Positions 1-5,925 of a DNA stretch of 10,670 nt are shown here, in pieces. The position numbers and the translations under genes are program-made. Location of the stretch: contig JBMNTN010000063.1 in assembly GCA_050945755.1 (NCBI GenBank), forward strand, positions 1 to 10,670. Direction: 5' to 3'. The notes below the pieces were generated by a model. That model had not been told where the DNA came from, made no database searches, and worked only from the letters and a program-made list of their open reading frames with translations. Source of the stretch: JAQVXR01 sp050945755. GTDB lineage: Bacteria > Bacillota > Dehalobacteriia > Dehalobacteriales > Dehalobacteriaceae. Numbering within the stretch: position 1 is the first letter of the stretch; the number at the start of each line of letters is the position of its first letter.

Positions 1-113
1 GGCTAAGATAGCTTAGGAGAAATGCGATTTTTTATTTTTGTCATCTTTATTTTTAACGGGTTGTCTTAACTACTAAATTATTGATGCTAAAAAAGGGGTA
101 TCTCGACAATCTG
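1..113. other. Gene-free tail of the upstream region
   Basis: All three + frames meet a stop within the first 16 bases (TAA at 4-6, TAG at 9-11, TAG at 14-16). At most the last few codons of an upstream + strand gene could be here. One possible 15-codon ORF (22-69, ATG to TAA) follows an AGGAG at 15-19, but the 2-base spacing is too short for efficient initiation and I do not call it. The stretch ends in the terminator at 114-144, so it is probably the 3' untranslated end of the preceding unit. Its gene cannot be identified from here. Confidence 0.5.
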
Positions 114-144
114 AAAAACCCGGCCTTGGGCCGGGTTTTTTTTT
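114..144 (+). terminator. Strong intrinsic terminator upstream of xseA
   Basis: CCCGGCC (119-125) and GGCCGGG (129-135) form a perfect 7-bp GC stem with a TTG loop. The stem is extended by AAAAA (114-118) pairing with TTTTT (136-140), and the T run continues to 144. The A run before the stem means it could also terminate transcription on the - strand. It separates the upstream unit from xseA. Confidence 0.93.
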
Positions 145-336
145 AGACTGTTGAAAACGGAGTTAAGGCAAAAGTTTGATAGTTCGTTACAAAAAGAATT
201 GGTTCTTTAATCACCACTTCCAGGAGAAAGCACTATTACAATAAACTGTTAATTTGATGTGTTGAAAACCTTGCAGTTTTTTGGGGGTATGTGTTACTAT
301 GAAAGCAAGTAAAAGAAAAGGAAAACTGGGGCTATA
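145..336 (+). promoter_or_regulatory. xseA leader region with candidate promoter
   Basis: This 192-base stretch between the terminator and xseA holds no convincing gene. The best promoter candidate is TTGCAG (271-276), an 18-base spacer, then TACTAT (295-300). It has an extended -10 TG at 292-293, which partly makes up for a poor -35. A perfect inverted repeat AAAGAA-TTGG-TTCTTT lies at 193-208 and could be a small hairpin or operator. The nearest ribosome binding site to xseA is GGGG (328-331), 5 bases before the GTG start, with a purine-rich AAGGAAAA just upstream. The promoter is inferred from pattern only. Confidence 0.38.
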
Positions 337-1563
337 GTGGTTAATAAAAAGGTTTTTTCCGTATCCGAGTTGAATGCTTATCTTAAAGGTTTGATTGAAA
401 ATGATAGTTGGCTGAAAAATCTTTGGATTAAAGGTGAAATATCCAATTTTAAAGCCCATTCGTCCGGACATAGATATTTTGTGCTGAAAGATAAATTATC
501 CAGCCTACGATGTGTGATGTTTCGCAGCCGGGCAATGCGACTGTCTTTTCAAGCCCAAAGCGGCATGGATGTGATTTTAAGAGGATATATTTCTGTTTAT
601 GAGCGGGACGGACAATACCAAGTTTACGTGGAAGAAATGTATCCTGCAGGTATGGGTGCCCTTTATCTGGCATTTGAACAGTTAAAAACAAAATTGGAGC
701 AGGAAGGCTTGTTTGATGAAGGGAGAAAAAAGGATATTCCTTTTTTACCTCGAAAAATTGGGGTTGTTACCTCCAGTGATGGAGCAGCTTGGCAGGATAT
801 TCAAAAAGTTGTATATAAAAGGTTTCCATCTGCCCATCTGGTTTTGGTTCCTACGACTGTCCAAGGTGATAATGCACCAAGGGAAATTGTCCGGGGTATC
901 CAGTTGTTGAATAAAGCGGCCGAAGTCGACGTGATCATTGTCGGACGGGGTGGTGGCTCTTTAGAAGAACTTTGGGCATTTAATACGGAAATAGTGGCTA
1001 GAGCTGTTTATTCTTCACGGGTTCCGATAATCTCTGCTGTCGGACATCAGACAGACTATACGATCTGTGATTTTGTGGCGGATAAGCGTGCGGCCACTCC
1101 TTCCCATGCAGGAGAAATGGTTGTTCCCGTCCAATCAGATTTAATAAGACTGATTAAAATATATCATACCAGATTAGAAAAAAGCGTAAAGAGCAAGCTG
1201 AACTTGGCTAAGCAGCAAACAGCTTATTTAAGAAACAGTGTACCATTTGTTTTTCCGGAACGACTTTTACGAGATAGGATGCAGGATTTGGATATCGAAA
1301 AGCAGAATTTGGAGAGAAATGCCAAGGGTTCTTTAAGAGAATTTGGCAATCAACTGGCACTTTTGACAGATAAAATAAATATGTTAAGTCCTTTTACTAC
1401 GCTTGCCCGGGGCTATGCAGTTTGCCGCCGGGAAAAAGATAATAAAGTGATTACAGCTTCCCGGGAGGTTAATGAAGGAGATAAGGTTGAAGTCCTATTA
1501 GCCAGAGGAAGGATTTTATGCAGGGTGACGGATAAAGAGGAAGGAGAAGCCCGTAATGGCTGA
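337..1563 (+). CDS. xseA: Exodeoxyribonuclease VII large subunit
   Basis: Catalytic large subunit of exonuclease VII, which degrades single-stranded DNA in both directions to short oligonucleotides with XseB, acting in cytoplasmic DNA repair. At 408 aa it is slightly short of typical members (about 400-460). The N-terminal OB-fold domain spans about residues 6-102. The catalytic domain carries IGVVTSSDGAAWQDI (141-155), GRGGGSLEELWAFN (203-216), SAVGHQTD (233-240) and DKRAATPSHAGE (249-260), all hallmarks of the family. A helical region of about 265-345 would bind XseB subunits, followed by the conserved TTLARGYAV segment near the C-terminus. GTG at 337 is the first start that keeps the whole OB-fold. 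The TAG of a 12-codon upstream ORF (299-337) overlaps this GTG by one base. The gene ends 8 bases inside xseB, so the two are translationally coupled. Confidence 0.96.
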   Translation: MVNKKVFSVSELNAYLKGLIENDSWLKNLWIKGEISNFKAHSSGHRYFVLKDKLSSLRCVMFRSRAMRLSFQAQSGMDVILRGYISVYERDGQYQVYVEEMYPAGMGALYLAFEQLKTKLEQEGLFDEGRKKDIPFLPRKIGVVTSSDGAAWQDIQKVVYKRFPSAHLVLVPTTVQGDNAPREIVRGIQLLNKAAEVDVIIVGRGGGSLEELWAFNTEIVARAVYSSRVPIISAVGHQTDYTICDFVADKRAATPSHAGEMVVPVQSDLIRLIKIYHTRLEKSVKSKLNLAKQQTAYLRNSVPFVFPERLLRDRMQDLDIEKQNLERNAKGSLREFGNQLALLTDKINMLSPFTTLARGYAVCRREKDNKVITASREVNEGDKVEVLLARGRILCRVTDKEEGEARNG

Positions 1564-1771
1564 AGGAATAGTTTTGAATTTTGAAAATGCGTTGCATCAA
1601 TTGGAACAGATTGTTAAGGAACTTGAAACCGGTGAATTATCGCTGGATGATACTATTGATCGTTTTGAAGAAGGGGTTAAAATGGTGAAAATCTGCCATC
1701 AGAAACTTTCTGAGGCGGAAAGAAAAATAGAGGTTTTAATACGGGAGTTAGATGAAAGGGAAACTGAGTAA
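1556..1771 (+). CDS. xseB: Exodeoxyribonuclease VII small subunit
   Basis: Small helical subunit of exonuclease VII. Several copies bind the extended helical arm of XseA and are needed for stable, regulated nuclease activity. At 71 aa it is the usual family length (60-85). The family signature is visible: FENALHQLEQIVKELETGEL at about residues 9-28, then LSLDDTIDRFEEGVKMVKIC, a second helix with C47 and the AERKI segment, predicting a helical hairpin. The ATG at 1556 lies inside the end of xseA (8-base overlap), preceded by AAGGAG at 1541-1546 with good spacing (9 bases). This matches the usual coupling of the two subunits. The stop codon TAA shares its last base with an ATG (1771) that opens only eight codons, so that ATG is not the ispA start. 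Confidence 0.95.
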   Translation: MAEGIVLNFENALHQLEQIVKELETGELSLDDTIDRFEEGVKMVKICHQKLSEAERKIEVLIRELDERETE

Positions 1772-1793
1772 TGAAAGGCGGAGAGAATAATCG

Positions 1794-2684
1794 GTGAAGG
1801 ATTTTGAATCGTATTTAACAGAGAGAGTTAAACTTGTAAATGACAAATTAAATGAATTATTGCCTTTGCCTGATTTAAAACCGGAGGTTTTGTTCCAGGC
1901 AATGAGGTACAGTGTATTTGCCGGGGGAAAAAGATTACGTCCGGTGTTGTTTTTGGCAGCAGTTGAAGCAGTAGGCGAAGACTCAGAGTCGCTGCTTCCC
2001 TTTGCATGTGCGCTAGAGCTGATTCATACTTATTCTTTAATTCATGATGATTTACCGGCGATGGATAATGATGATTTTCGGCGTGGATTGCCCACTTGTC
2101 ATAAAAAATATGGGGAAGCACAGGCCATTCTTGCAGGAGACAGTCTGTTGACATATGCATTTAATTTAATGTTAAAGTTACGGGAAAACAAAGTAATGCC
2201 GGAACGTTTGTTGGAAGCTATTGATGAGGTTGCTTTCGGTGCTGGAGTTAAGGGAATGATTGTTGGTCAGGTTGTTGACATCGAGGCGGAAAACCGGGAG
2301 ATTTCTTTAGAAGAACTGAAATTTATTCACCGATACAAAACAGGGGCGTTGTTTCGGGCGGCAATACGAAGTGGCGCCATTTTGGCGGGTGCAAAAAAAA
2401 CTCAATTGGTAGCTTTAACTGGATATGCGGAGCAATTTGGACTAGCATTTCAAATTACAGATGATATTTTGGATGTGATCGGTGACGAAAAAAAACTAGG
2501 TAAGCCTGTAGGAAGTGATGCGAATAATAAGAAAGCTACTTACCCGGCTTTAATCGGATTGGAAAAGGCAAAGATTCAGGCTAGTGAAGCTGTTGAAAGG
2601 GCTATTAAGAGTCTAGACATTTTTAATAGTACTGCTGATCCTCTTCGGGAAATAGCAAAGCTGGTTATTACCCGGGAAAATTAA
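1794..2684 (+). CDS. ispA: Farnesyl diphosphate synthase
   Basis: Trans-prenyltransferase that condenses DMAPP/GPP with IPP to make farnesyl diphosphate (C15), the precursor of undecaprenyl phosphate, menaquinone side chains and other isoprenoids. At 296 aa it is full length. Visible motifs: IPP-binding GGKRLRP (44-50), first Asp-rich motif DDLPAMDNDD (85-94) binding Mg2+ and the allylic substrate, GDSLL (115-119), GQVVDIEAE (158-166), KTGALFRAA (182-190) and second Asp-rich motif DDILD (223-227). The residue five before the first motif is Tyr80. An aromatic there limits chain length in bacterial FPP synthases, so C15 is the expected product. Start GTG 1794 has GGAG at 1780-1783. The gene follows xseB by 22 bases. 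It is followed not by a terminator but by a new promoter and the OLE RNA. Confidence 0.95.
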   Translation: MKDFESYLTERVKLVNDKLNELLPLPDLKPEVLFQAMRYSVFAGGKRLRPVLFLAAVEAVGEDSESLLPFACALELIHTYSLIHDDLPAMDNDDFRRGLPTCHKKYGEAQAILAGDSLLTYAFNLMLKLRENKVMPERLLEAIDEVAFGAGVKGMIVGQVVDIEAENREISLEELKFIHRYKTGALFRAAIRSGAILAGAKKTQLVALTGYAEQFGLAFQITDDILDVIGDEKKLGKPVGSDANNKKATYPALIGLEKAKIQASEAVERAIKSLDIFNSTADPLREIAKLVITREN

Positions 2685-2696
2685 ATACAAAATATC

Positions 2697-2725
2697 TTGA
2701 AACAAAAAAATAAATATGCTATAAT
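2697..2725 (+). promoter_or_regulatory. Promoter for the OLE RNA (extended -10, SigA type)
   Basis: TTGAAA (2697-2702) and a perfect TATAAT (2720-2725) are separated by exactly 17 bases, with an extended -10 TG at 2717-2718. This is the best promoter match I found in the window. It begins 13 bases after the ispA stop and predicts a transcription start near 2732-2734, just before the structured RNA. OLE RNA may therefore be made independently of read-through from xseA-xseB-ispA. Confidence 0.8.
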
Positions 2726-3093
2726 ATGTTCTCGTTTGGATAGTGAATAGTTTCGCGGAATAATCTCATATTTCGTGAAAGCAGGTGACGCAGTATTCTA
2801 GTCAAGTCACTTAACTTTGAAAACGGGCCTAAAAATCCGTTGAGGGCACATCGATGAAGTTCCTGGTGCTGGCTTTCGACGCCCAGTTGGGGGTCGGTAC
2901 TGGGAGTTAAGGATTTAGGGCAACCTACAATGGCATGTAGACGTTGACCCTGTTTCCGTGGAGACCTAAGTACGTGGGGAACTATCTTGGTCGGATAAGG
3001 AACTATGGCTTAGGATTAAACCTGCATTTGGCAAAAAGCTGGGTGCAGTGTAGCCTGCCTTGAGTGGGAATGGCGGATTTTTCAGTACCTAGA

Positions 3094-3117
3094 GTTATTT
3101 TGTGACCACAAAATAAC
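3094..3117 (+). other. AT-rich hairpin arm inside OLE RNA
   Basis: GTTATTTTGTG (3094-3104) and CACAAAATAAC (3107-3117) form a perfect inverted repeat, realistically 10 bp with a GACC loop. It is AU-rich, unlike the conserved GC-rich core around it. This suggests a variable peripheral arm whose length and sequence differ between species. It is not followed by a T run, so it is not a terminator. Confidence 0.7.
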
Positions 3118-3270
3118 ACAGATTAGGATGAAACCATCCCTGCAAAAGAGGCTAGAAGTTAAGAAAACTTGTTGAGGAAAACTCCTAGACTGTTTACTTT
3201 GTGTGAAGCCTATTGAGGATTAAAGTGTGGACTAAGTGGTAATCTGGCCCTGTATGTGGAAACACTGCAG

Positions 3271-3321
3271 ACCGATTCATAAAGGGAAACCGCCGGCCCG
3301 GCAACGGGCAGGTGAATCGGT
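3271..3321 (+). other. Likely OapB-binding region of OLE RNA (helix plus GNRA hairpin)
   Basis: ACCGATTCA (3271-3279) pairs perfectly with TGAATCGGT (3313-3321). Inside lies GCCCG-GCAA-CGGGC (3296-3309), a 5-bp GC hairpin capped by a GCAA tetraloop of the GNRA class. In B. halodurans the KOW-motif protein OapB is known to dock on the P13 hairpin and P12.2 helix near the 3' end of OLE RNA. This nested arrangement near the 3' end is the natural candidate for that site. The helix numbering is my inference. No oapB gene is in this window, so the protein would be supplied from elsewhere. Confidence 0.6.
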
Positions 3322-3367
3322 GGGAAAGCCTGCCAGACCTAAGCCATAATGTTTACTCAATTGGCTG

Positions 3368-3407
3368 TCACCTGCATACATATCATTATCACAATGGTAT
3401 GAGGTGA
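3368..3407 (+). promoter_or_regulatory. Hairpin sequestering the oapA ribosome binding site
   Basis: TCACCT (3368-3373) pairs with AGGTGA (3402-3407). Inside it, either CATATCATT (3379-3387) pairs with AATGGTATG (3393-3401), leaving a 5-base bulge, or CATAC (3375-3379) pairs with GTATG (3397-3401), leaving a one-base bulge, with CATT/AATG above. In both registers the Shine-Dalgarno sequence GAGGTGA (3401-3407) is fully double-stranded. The TTG start (3414) is 6 bases beyond. No T run follows, so it is not a terminator. It is a candidate translational control element for oapA. Confidence 0.65.
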
Positions 3408-3413
3408 ATCTGT

Positions 3414-4013
3414 TTGGGAAATAATAAATCCAATGCTAAGCGGGGAAGTACTATGAAACACGCCTTATTGGTGGCTCTTGGTACTTTTTTTTTGGCTATC
3501 ATTATTACTGCTAATTCTCAAGCATTTATCAGCAATGTAAAATCTATATCATTAGCTTTTATATTATTATTTTTTATAATTCTGGTGGGCATTATTTTTG
3601 ACATTGTGGGAATTGCCGCTACAGCAGCCCAGGAAGCTCCTTTTCATGCTCGTGCCTCACGTCGGTTGTTGGGGGCTAAAAAGTCCATATGGATCGTTAG
3701 AAATGCGGATAAAGTGGCGAGCTTTTGTAATGATGTAGTGGGGGATATCTGCGGAACGGTAAGTGGGGCAGTTGGAGCATCCATTGTTTTTAGTTTGGCA
3801 AAATATTTTGACCAGGTACCTATTTGGGTTTTAGGGACTGGAATGACAGGATTGGTTGCTGCATTGACTGTAGGTGGAAAGGCGGCAGGTAAAAGTGCGG
3901 CAATTAATAAATCTGAAAAGATAATTCTTTGGGTGGGTTACCTGATGGAATGGGTAGGACAAGTTTTCCGGAAAAAGCAGCGGGTAATAAAGAAAAACCG
4001 GAAAGGGAAATGA
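3414..4013 (+). CDS. oapA: OLE-associated membrane protein OapA
   Basis: A 199-aa basic membrane protein, close to the known size of OapA (about 21 kDa), encoded directly after the OLE RNA. Hydrophobic segments lie at about residues 16-34, 44-71, 110-129 and 136-156, with a weaker amphipathic one at 168-185. The C-terminus is strongly basic (RKKQRVIKKNRKGK), suited to contacting RNA at the membrane. Between the second and third segments is a conserved-looking block with D63, AAQEAPFHARASRR (71-84), GAKKS (87-91) and NADKVASF (97-104). This resembles the loop region of DUF21 domains in CorC/CNNM-type Mg2+ transporters (my comparison by eye). Family knowledge: OapA binds OLE RNA and brings it to the membrane; the complex affects alcohol, cold and Mg2+ tolerance. 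TTG 3414 is chosen because GAGGTGA (3401-3407) is well spaced. ATG 3453, just before the first membrane segment, is the alternative. The TGA overlaps an ATG as ATGA at 4010-4013. Confidence 0.88.
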   Translation: MGNNKSNAKRGSTMKHALLVALGTFFLAIIITANSQAFISNVKSISLAFILLFFIILVGIIFDIVGIAATAAQEAPFHARASRRLLGAKKSIWIVRNADKVASFCNDVVGDICGTVSGAVGASIVFSLAKYFDQVPIWVLGTGMTGLVAALTVGGKAAGKSAAINKSEKIILWVGYLMEWVGQVFRKKQRVIKKNRKGK

Positions 4014-4015
4014 CA

Positions 4016-5923
4016 ATGAACAGTGTTCTGGATAAAATAAATGGAGTTGCTGACTTAAAAAAACTATCTTCAAAGGAATTAAAAAAGTTATCTCAGGAAA
4101 TTAGAAAATTATTGTTAGAAGTCGTATCTAAAAACGGAGGCCACTTGGCTCCCAGTTTGGGTGTAGTGGAGCTTACTTTAGCACTGCACCTGGTTTTTAA
4201 CACTCCGGAAGATAAAATTATTTGGGATGTAGGTCACCAGTCTTATACCCATAAAATTTTAACCGGCCGGAAAAACGAATTTCATACTCTGCGCCAATAT
4301 AAAGGAATCAGCGGCTTCCCTAAACGAAATGAGAGTATTAGCGATAGCTTCAATACCGGTCACAGCAGTACATCCATTTCTGCCGCAGTAGGCATGTCCA
4401 AAGCAAGGGATTTAAAGGGTGAGAATTATAAAGTTGTTGCGGTGATTGGTGATGGTGCTCTCACCGGTGGCATGGCCTTTGAAGCGTTAGACCATGCAGG
4501 CGACCTTAAGACAGATTTAATTGTTGTTTTAAATGACAATGAAATGTCCATTGCAGAAAATGTTGGCGCCATGGCCGGCTATCTTAGCCGTATGCGGACC
4601 GACCCCAGGTATGGAAAAAGCAAAGACGAGATTGAACAGCTTTTGAATAAAATTCCCAAAGTAGGTCCTAAAGTTTTACGAACTGTGGAACGGGTAAAAG
4701 ACAGTCTTAAGTATCTTGTTGTACCGGGAATGCTTTTTGAGGAAATGGGCTTTACTTATTTAGGTCCAATTGATGGACATAATATTGGAACGATGAGGTT
4801 GGTACTGCAAAATGCCAAGATGTTAAAAGGGCCGGTCCTGGTTCATGTCATCACCCAAAAAGGAAAAGGCTATAAGCCTGCTGAAGAGAATCCGGATAAG
4901 TTTCACGGGATCGGGTCATTTGATTTATCGACAGGAGAACCAATAAAAAAGGATACTCCTCCTTCTTATACCCAGGTTTTTGGCACTACCCTGATGGATT
5001 TGGCAGAAAAGAATGAACAGATTATTGCAATAACAGCAGCTATGCGAGGGGGAACCGGACTTAGCCAGTTTGCAGAAAAATTTCCCCAACGTTTTTTTGA
5101 TGTGGGGATTGCTGAACAGCATGCGGTTACTTTTGCTGCAGGTCTGGCTACTCAAGGTTTTCATCCGGTGGTTGCAATATATTCCACTTTTATGCAGAGA
5201 GCATATGATCAAACGCTGCATGACGTTTGCATGCAAAATTTGCCTGTTACATTTGCCATTGATCGAGCGGGATTGGTAGGTGAAGACGGAGAAACACACC
5301 AAGGAGTTTTTGATATCTCTTTCCTCCGACACATTCCCAATATGATAATGATGGCTCCGAAAGATGAAAACGAATTGCGCCATATGCTGGTAACCTCTTT
5401 GGATTATCTGGGACCCAGTGTACTCAGGTATTCCCGGGGAGCAGGAATTGGAGTAAGCCTGAATGAAAAGCCGCGACCGCTCCCGATTGGTAAAGGTGAG
5501 GTCTTGCGAGAAGGAAATCATTTAGCAATTGTCGCTATAGGACCAATGGTTTATACAGCTTTGGAGGCTGCCCGGCAATTGGAAAAGCGGGGAATCCATG
5601 CTGCGGTTATTAATGCCCGGTTTATTAAACCTCTTGATCGGGAACTATTAATGGGCTGGGTAAAAAGGGTTCGGCGCATTGTAACTTTAGAGGAACATGT
5701 GTTAATAGGTGGTTTCGGTAGTGCGTGCTTGGAAGCTCTTTATACGGGATGCCCAGGGATGGAGATAGAAAGGATTGGTCTTCCTGATAAGTTTATCGAA
5801 CATGGGAAATCTGAACTCTTAAGAGAAAAATATGATTTAACAGTGCAAGGAGTAGTTAAACGAGTATTGGCGAGGTGGCCAGGGATTTTACGCTCCCGAC
5901 CTTTTAGTTTTGGAGGCCGATAA
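4016..5923 (+). CDS. dxs: 1-Deoxy-D-xylulose-5-phosphate synthase
   Basis: Thiamine diphosphate enzyme that condenses pyruvate and glyceraldehyde 3-phosphate to DXP. This is the entry step of the MEP isoprenoid pathway, with DXP also feeding thiamine and pyridoxal synthesis. With the start at 4016 it is 635 aa, the usual length. Visible: GGHLAPSLG with active-site H43, VGHQSYTHKIL, GHSSTSISAA, the ThDP/Mg2+ motif GDGALTGG (from 145) to NDNEMSIAEN (from 173), and EQHAVTFAAG with catalytic Glu367. The transketolase-like C-terminal domain ends in EEHVLIGGFGSACLE. The frame is open upstream to 3929, but that part lies within oapA and would add an atypical N-terminus. ATG 4016 has AAAGGG upstream with about 8 bases spacing; ATG 4010, overlapping the oapA stop, is the alternative. 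Translational coupling to oapA is likely. The gene shares pathway with ispA on the other side of the OLE RNA. Confidence 0.96.
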   Translation: MNSVLDKINGVADLKKLSSKELKKLSQEIRKLLLEVVSKNGGHLAPSLGVVELTLALHLVFNTPEDKIIWDVGHQSYTHKILTGRKNEFHTLRQYKGISGFPKRNESISDSFNTGHSSTSISAAVGMSKARDLKGENYKVVAVIGDGALTGGMAFEALDHAGDLKTDLIVVLNDNEMSIAENVGAMAGYLSRMRTDPRYGKSKDEIEQLLNKIPKVGPKVLRTVERVKDSLKYLVVPGMLFEEMGFTYLGPIDGHNIGTMRLVLQNAKMLKGPVLVHVITQKGKGYKPAEENPDKFHGIGSFDLSTGEPIKKDTPPSYTQVFGTTLMDLAEKNEQIIAITAAMRGGTGLSQFAEKFPQRFFDVGIAEQHAVTFAAGLATQGFHPVVAIYSTFMQRAYDQTLHDVCMQNLPVTFAIDRAGLVGEDGETHQGVFDISFLRHIPNMIMMAPKDENELRHMLVTSLDYLGPSVLRYSRGAGIGVSLNEKPRPLPIGKGEVLREGNHLAIVAIGPMVYTALEAARQLEKRGIHAAVINARFIKPLDRELLMGWVKRVRRIVTLEEHVLIGGFGSACLEALYTGCPGMEIERIGLPDKFIEHGKSELLREKYDLTVQGVVKRVLARWPGILRSRPFSFGGR

Positions 5924-5925
5924 GG

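Larger units (their letters stand above)
3004..3348 (+). other. Long-range 11-bp helix closing the 3' half of OLE RNA
   Basis: TATGGCTTAGG (3004-3014) is the exact reverse complement of CCTAAGCCATA (3338-3348), 323 bases apart. A perfect 11-bp match at this distance within one noncoding RNA is strong evidence for a tertiary-fold-defining helix that encloses the whole 3' domain. A competing 6-bp partner, CCTAAG at 2965-2970, could pair with 3009-3014 before the 3' half is made. Confidence 0.8.
2733..3365 (+). ncRNA. ole: OLE RNA (ornate, large, extremophilic RNA)
   Basis: About 630 nt, close to the roughly 610 nt known for the class, and in the characteristic place between ispA and oapA-dxs. 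No plausible coding frame exists on either strand, and the composition is richer in G and in GGNAAC/GAAA-like unpaired blocks than the flanking genes. Helices I can pair by eye: 2751-2757/2774-2780, GTGAC 2785-2789/GTCAC 2806-2810, AACGG 2822-2826/CCGTT 2837-2841, a long hairpin 2917-2951, GTTTC 2952-2956/GAGAC 2961-2965, an 11-bp hairpin 3094-3117, GGATG-AAAC-CATCC 3126-3139, a three-way element 3152-3188, ACCGATTCA 3271-3279/TGAATCGGT 3313-3321, and an 11-bp long-range helix 3004-3014/3338-3348. Known biology: OLE RNA binds the membrane protein OapA and the RNA-binding proteins OapB and OapC. Its loss sensitises Bacillus halodurans to ethanol, cold and Mg2+. Both ends are estimates: the 5' end from the promoter, the 3' end between the last helix and the oapA leader hairpin. 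The family call is from memory of the class, not a covariance search. Confidence 0.92.

Noticed and set aside
22..69. 15-codon hydrophobic ORF (MRFFIFVIFIFNGLS) after AGGAG at 15-19
   Set aside because: The spacing between AGGAG and ATG is only 2 bases, the composition simply mirrors a T-rich stretch, and nothing else supports translation.
299..337. 12-codon ORF (MKASKRKGKLGL) ending in TAG that overlaps the xseA GTG by one base
   Set aside because: The overlap is suggestive of coupling, but the best promoter candidate would start transcription downstream of its ATG and its ribosome binding site is distant. Probably chance.
1828..2160. 110-codon open frame on the - strand within ispA
   Set aside because: Antisense shadow of a clear ispA coding region, with no domain and no ribosome binding site support.
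3368..3407. Junction hairpin as an intrinsic terminator for OLE RNA
   Set aside because: The stem is followed by AATCTGTTTGGG, not a T run. It overlaps the oapA ribosome binding site, so translational control is the better reading.
2685..3413. Group II intron, riboswitch or T-box in the long noncoding gap
   Set aside because: There is no intron domain V/VI motif or reverse transcriptase and no T-box consensus. The size, far larger than riboswitches, and the ispA/oapA context fit OLE RNA instead.
3929..4015. N-terminal extension of dxs upstream to 3929
   Set aside because: It lies wholly within oapA in another frame and does not resemble the DXS N-terminus. ATG 4016 gives a normal-length protein and has a ribosome binding site.
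4925..5521. 198-codon open frame on the - strand within dxs
   Set aside because: It is antisense to highly conserved dxs sequence, lacks a recognisable domain and has Cys/Ser/His-rich composition typical of shadow frames.
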